From: Chloroflexi bacterium HGW-Chloroflexi-1
GTDB taxonomy: Bacteria > Chloroflexota > Anaerolineae > CG2-30-64-16
Direction: 5' to 3'
DNA: 37,501 nt
Assembly (NCBI GenBank): GCA_002842085.1
Contig: PHCA01000002.1
Location: forward strand, 1-37,501
Shown: in pieces, positions 34,535-37,501 of the stretch
How positions within the stretch are numbered: the first letter of the stretch is position 1
Layout of the letters: every line of letters starts with the position of its first letter
Made by a program: the position numbers and the translations under genes
The notes under the pieces: generated by a model
What the model saw: the letters and a program-made list of their open reading frames with translations, nothing else
The model's database searches: none
What the model was told of the DNA's origin: nothing

Positions 34535-35712
34535 GGTCGAGTGTTTCCCGCCAACGCTTCGGTCAAATAGTCGGACAGCGTCTCCACCCGCGCCTCCCAG
34601 GTGTGCGCCACAATCGCTCTACGGCGAGCAGTGCTCATCTCCGGTGTGTGCTGTGCCAGGCCAGCGGCGATGGCAGCCTCCCACTCGGGGAGCGCTGAGG
34701 CCATCGCCAACACATCCACGAACTGTCGTGCGCCCGGCACATCGGCAGCGACCACGGGCAGCCCGGCCGCCAGGTACTCATAGACCTTGAGCGGGCTGGC
34801 GTGGATCGTCTCGCGCGTGACGCGATAGGGTACCAGCCCCATGTCGAACGCCCGCACGTAGTCGGGCACCTCGTTGGCCGGCACAGGCGGCAGCAGATGC
34901 ACGTTGGGCCGCGTCCCCAGCCGATCGAGCAGCTCGCCGCACCCGCTCCGAGCAATGGCGCCCACGAGCACCAGTGTCCATTCGGGATGGGCAACAGCCA
35001 GGGCATCGAGCAGGGCCAGGTCGAGCCGCACGCTGATCAGCCCAATGTAGCCCAAGATCGGTCGCGGCAACTCAGCGAGCACAGGTGCCTCTCGCACAGG
35101 ACGCTCACGGTAGGCCGCGGCATCTACTGCGTTGGGCAGCAGCCTAAACTTACGATTGCCCGCGCCTTTGCTCGCCATCAACTCAGGCGAGACGGCGATC
35201 ACCAGGTCCGCCCAGTCGATGAGGTCGTGCTCCTTCCTTGCCCAGGCGACCTGCTGCGCATCGGACAGGTCGTGGTAGGCCAGGTAGTCATCCACGATGT
35301 GATAGACGCGCAGGAGTGCCGGCAGGTCAAACCGGGCGTCGAGCTGGGTGGGCGTGGACAGCCAGACGATGGGCCGCACCGCGCCGATATGCGCCAACGC
35401 GCGCCGCAGGTGGCCCCGCCGCAGCGCATGGGTTACGGCGCGCATCGGCGGAGGACCGCCCAATGCGGCGTAACGCGGTACCCGGTAAATCCACAGATTC
35501 TCTGCTTCCGGCAGCAACCCGCCCGCGGCCAGCTCTGCCCAGCCGAACTCCCGGCGACGCAGGCGGTTGATCACCTCATCCACATAGGGCCGGGGCTCAA
35601 CGTACACGGCCCGATTCGTGCGCGCAAGCCGGCTGAGGAGCTGGTGGCGGTTACGCCACATGCTCTGCCAGGGCTCGGGGCCGTAGTAGACGAAGGTTTC
35701 GCCGCGAATCAT
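34531..35712 (-). CDS. TuaH-like glycosyltransferase (GT-B), copy A
   Basis: 393 residues, beginning MIRGETFVYYGPEPWQSMWR, the pattern of TuaH-like transferases named for teichuronic acid synthesis. Donor-domain signatures are ILGYIGLISVRLDLALLDAL, VHLLPPVPANEVPDYVRAFD and SPLKVYEYLAAGLPVVAADV, the last with the conserved Glu. The ATG at 35712 overlaps the stop of copy B (ATGA). The two genes are clear paralogues from tandem duplication, both starting MI-x-GET and sharing RNRHQ in the N-terminus. Naming after TuaH is by family resemblance, not evidence for teichuronic acid. Confidence 0.85.
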   Translation of the reverse strand: MIRGETFVYYGPEPWQSMWRNRHQLLSRLARTNRAVYVEPRPYVDEVINRLRRREFGWAELAAGGLLPEAENLWIYRVPRYAALGGPPPMRAVTHALRRGHLRRALAHIGAVRPIVWLSTPTQLDARFDLPALLRVYHIVDDYLAYHDLSDAQQVAWARKEHDLIDWADLVIAVSPELMASKGAGNRKFRLLPNAVDAAAYRERPVREAPVLAELPRPILGYIGLISVRLDLALLDALAVAHPEWTLVLVGAIARSGCGELLDRLGTRPNVHLLPPVPANEVPDYVRAFDMGLVPYRVTRETIHASPLKVYEYLAAGLPVVAADVPGARQFVDVLAMASALPEWEAAIAAGLAQHTPEMSTARRRAIVAHTWEARVETLSDYLTEALAGNTRP

Positions 35713-36911
35713 CCCGCAACACCACCCACTTTGCGTTGCAACGCCTGGACCAACAAGCCCTCGATCTGTGCCACGCGCATGTCCCAGGTGTTGGCGGCTG
35801 CAGCGGCACGGCGCGTGTCCACTAATGCTGGCGAGTGTTCGGCCAATGCCATTTCAATAGCTGCCACAAATCCGCCACCTCCTTCAACGATATGCACCAA
35901 CCGCTCGAACACACGCGCCGCCGGCACATCGGTTGCTACAACGGGCTTGCCGCACGCCAGGTATTCATACAGTTTCAGTGAATCGATGTTGGCCGTCCAG
36001 GTATCGCGCTGATAAGGCAGCAGACAAACATCCATAGCGGCGATCACCGCGGGCACCTGTTCGACGGGCAAGCGTCCCAACCAATACACATTAGGCAAAG
36101 GCTGCACGGCCTCGATGAGTCCGGGACGCCCAGTCTGGTCCAACGCGCCGACCATCACGAACTGCCAATCGGGTCGCGCGCGAGCGATCTCGGCGATCAG
36201 TTCAAAATCGACCTTCTTGTTTAGCGCGCCCACATAACCGATGCGGGGTCGCCCCTTCGCGGTCGGGAGCGCGTCCAGCGCAGGCAGACGATGGCCCGCG
36301 GCCAACGCGGCCTGAAACCCCGCATAATCCACCGCATTCGGCACTAGATAGGTGTGTGGGTTAAAGCACCCCTTGCTAGTTAACAGACCGGGCGATGTCA
36401 CCAGCACCAGGTCAGCCCGCCGAATCAGCGCCTCCTCCTGGCGGGCAAAAGCGACTACATCCGTGACCGCAGGAAAACAACTGTACTCGTCGGTGACATG
36501 ATAGACCACTAGCTTCTCGCTGTAATGCCCGATTTGGTCGGCATGGAACGGCCGGAGCAGCCACAAGATCGGCGCAGCGCTACCCAGCTTCTTCAGTGCC
36601 CGACGCATGGCGCTCCGGCGCACCCACGCGGTCAGCGCCCCGCCGCTCAATCGATCCGCATACGGCGCATAGATCGGGTCGCGATAAAGCCACAGCCCGT
36701 CTTGCTGATGCACCAGGGTCGGCCGGCGCAGGTCAGCCAAGCCGATCTGGCCCGCACGCAACCGCCGAGACAATTCGCGCAGGTAGATGCGCTGCTCGAT
36801 GTACAGGACCGTGTTGCGCTGCGCCAGCCGGGTCATGATCTGGTGCCGGTTGCGCCACAGCCCCGCCCACGGATCGGGCGCGTAGCACAGGATGGTTTCG
36901 CCGGTGATCAT
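35709..36911 (-). CDS. TuaH-like glycosyltransferase (GT-B), copy B
   Basis: 400 residues from the ATG at 36911, preferred over one four codons earlier. GGAGG lies five bases upstream of it and the product then starts MITGETILCYAPDPWAGLWR, in register with copy A. The donor domain includes RIGYVGALNKKVDFELIAEI, VYWLGRLPVEQVPAVIAAMD and DSLKLYEYLACGKPVVATDV. It lies 15 bp after the flippase gene. It probably acts in the cytoplasm on the undecaprenyl-linked chain. Divergence from copy A over the middle of the N-terminal domain suggests a different acceptor. Confidence 0.85.
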   Translation of the reverse strand: MITGETILCYAPDPWAGLWRNRHQIMTRLAQRNTVLYIEQRIYLRELSRRLRAGQIGLADLRRPTLVHQQDGLWLYRDPIYAPYADRLSGGALTAWVRRSAMRRALKKLGSAAPILWLLRPFHADQIGHYSEKLVVYHVTDEYSCFPAVTDVVAFARQEEALIRRADLVLVTSPGLLTSKGCFNPHTYLVPNAVDYAGFQAALAAGHRLPALDALPTAKGRPRIGYVGALNKKVDFELIAEIARARPDWQFVMVGALDQTGRPGLIEAVQPLPNVYWLGRLPVEQVPAVIAAMDVCLLPYQRDTWTANIDSLKLYEYLACGKPVVATDVPAARVFERLVHIVEGGGGFVAAIEMALAEHSPALVDTRRAAAAANTWDMRVAQIEGLLVQALQRKVGGVAG

Positions 36912-36926
36912 CGGACCCTCCATCGC

Positions 36927-37501
36927 TCACTCGCCATTGCCCACCTGGGGTGTTTCCATGATGGCCGCGCTGGCAACCGGCCGCTGGCTCAGCAAGCGAC
37001 GGGCCTGCTGGATGCCTTTCTGGATGGTCACCCGTAGCTCGCGGTCGGTCAGCCAGAGCAGCCCGGCATAGACGAACCAGGGAGCGGTCACCAGGCGCCC
37101 CACTAGGCTGGCCGAAATCACGAAATCCACGACCGCGACGACCAGCGACAGCGCGCTGACGCCAGCGATGCCCCAGCGCATCGTGACGGGGTATAGGAAG
37201 ACCAACATGGTGGTCAGCCGCCAGGCCGCGATGTAGGTCAGCCATTGCGGCTTGCCCATCGCGCGAAAGATGCTGCCCATGTTGGCCGCGATCGAGCGGA
37301 TCAACCCGTAGCCGGCCAGCAGTTGCAGCGGCAGGATCACCGGGGCCCATGTCTCGCCGTAAAGGGCCATGACGAACTCCGGCGCAAACAGGATCGTCGC
37401 GGCGGCGATGGGCAGCGTGATCCAGCTCACGTAACGGACGACGGTCAGGTAATAGCGCGCCCGGGCCTGCCCTGCTTTCTCACCTGCCAGCCTGGAAAAC
37501 G
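36927..37501 (-). CDS. Wzx-type polysaccharide flippase, C-terminal part
   Basis: The frame is open to the window edge, so only the last 190 or so residues are seen. It contains several hydrophobic helices: LPIAAATILFAPEFVMALYG, VILPLQLLAGYGLIRSIAAN, LVFLYPVTMRWGIAGVSALS and LVVAVVDFVISASLVGRLV. The texture (FSRLAGEKAGQARARYYLTV then a helix, GETWAPVILPLQLLAGYGL) matches the C-terminal half of oligosaccharide flippases of the MOP superfamily. It would move the finished lipid-linked repeat unit across the membrane. About two thirds of the gene, including the start, lies beyond 37501. Confidence 0.85.
   Translation of the reverse strand, partial: FSRLAGEKAGQARARYYLTVVRYVSWITLPIAAATILFAPEFVMALYGETWAPVILPLQLLAGYGLIRSIAANMGSIFRAMGKPQWLTYIAAWRLTTMLVFLYPVTMRWGIAGVSALSLVVAVVDFVISASLVGRLVTAPWFVYAGLLWLTDRELRVTIQKGIQQARRLLSQRPVASAAIMETPQVGNGE

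Overview
The window is almost entirely a cell-surface polysaccharide (exopolysaccharide/O-antigen-like) locus. Every convincing gene lies on the minus strand, so transcription runs from base 37501 towards base 1. The DNA is GC-rich. The secreted proteins have very long Thr-Pro linkers, SdrD/Cna-B-like and DNRLRE-type domains, and short 'YLP(x)xL' hydrophobic motifs next to TP linkers or at the C-terminus. That combination is typical of Chloroflexota (Anaerolineae/Caldilineae-like); I infer the phylum and cannot name a species.

Layout in transcription order. (1) 37501-33407: C-terminal part of a Wzx-type flippase, two paralogous TuaH-like glycosyltransferases and a GT4 glycosyltransferase, with ATGA overlaps joining the three transferases. 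(2) 33358-31736: a B12-binding radical SAM enzyme with its own good sigma-70-type promoter. (3) 31735-31466: an intergenic stretch holding interleaved inverted repeats and a 70-bp element with all hallmarks of an integron attC site. (4) 31465-16827: a compact run of Wzz-like chain-length protein, Wzy-like polymerase, three GT4 transferases, a nucleotidyltransferase/thymidylate-kinase-like fusion, two more GT4 transferases, a WbpD-like N-acyltransferase, a polysaccharide deacetylase with a displaced metal-site motif, a FemAB-like GNAT protein, a second hexapeptide acyltransferase and a methyltransferase. (5) 16517-2664: four very large secreted proteins. Three share an N-terminal TIM-barrel-like glycosidase domain and a following beta-sandwich; the fourth carries Cna-B, PPC and DNRLRE domains. 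A decayed sugar-transferase gene lies among them. (6) 2644-2372: non-coding repeats. (7) 2340-1: a broken glycosyltransferase, an intact WbpD-like acyltransferase and the start of a UDP-GlcNAc 3-dehydrogenase-like Gfo/Idh/MocA enzyme.

How it fits together: the WbpB-like dehydrogenase and two WbpD-like acyltransferases point to a UDP-2,3-diacetamido sugar (aminotransferase not in the window). The GT4 transferases would build a repeat unit, Wzx would flip it, and Wzy with Wzz would polymerise it. The deacetylase, acyltransferases, FemAB-like protein and methyltransferase would decorate it. The large secreted proteins (glycosidase-like fold plus carbohydrate-binding modules) may bind, trim or anchor the polymer outside the cell; that role is inference from context.

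The locus shows turnover: a duplicated glycosyltransferase-acyltransferase block with one copy of the transferase broken, a sugar-transferase remnant, tandem paralogues, expanding 42-bp and 72-bp coding repeats, a dispersed-repeat-like element and a lone attC site.
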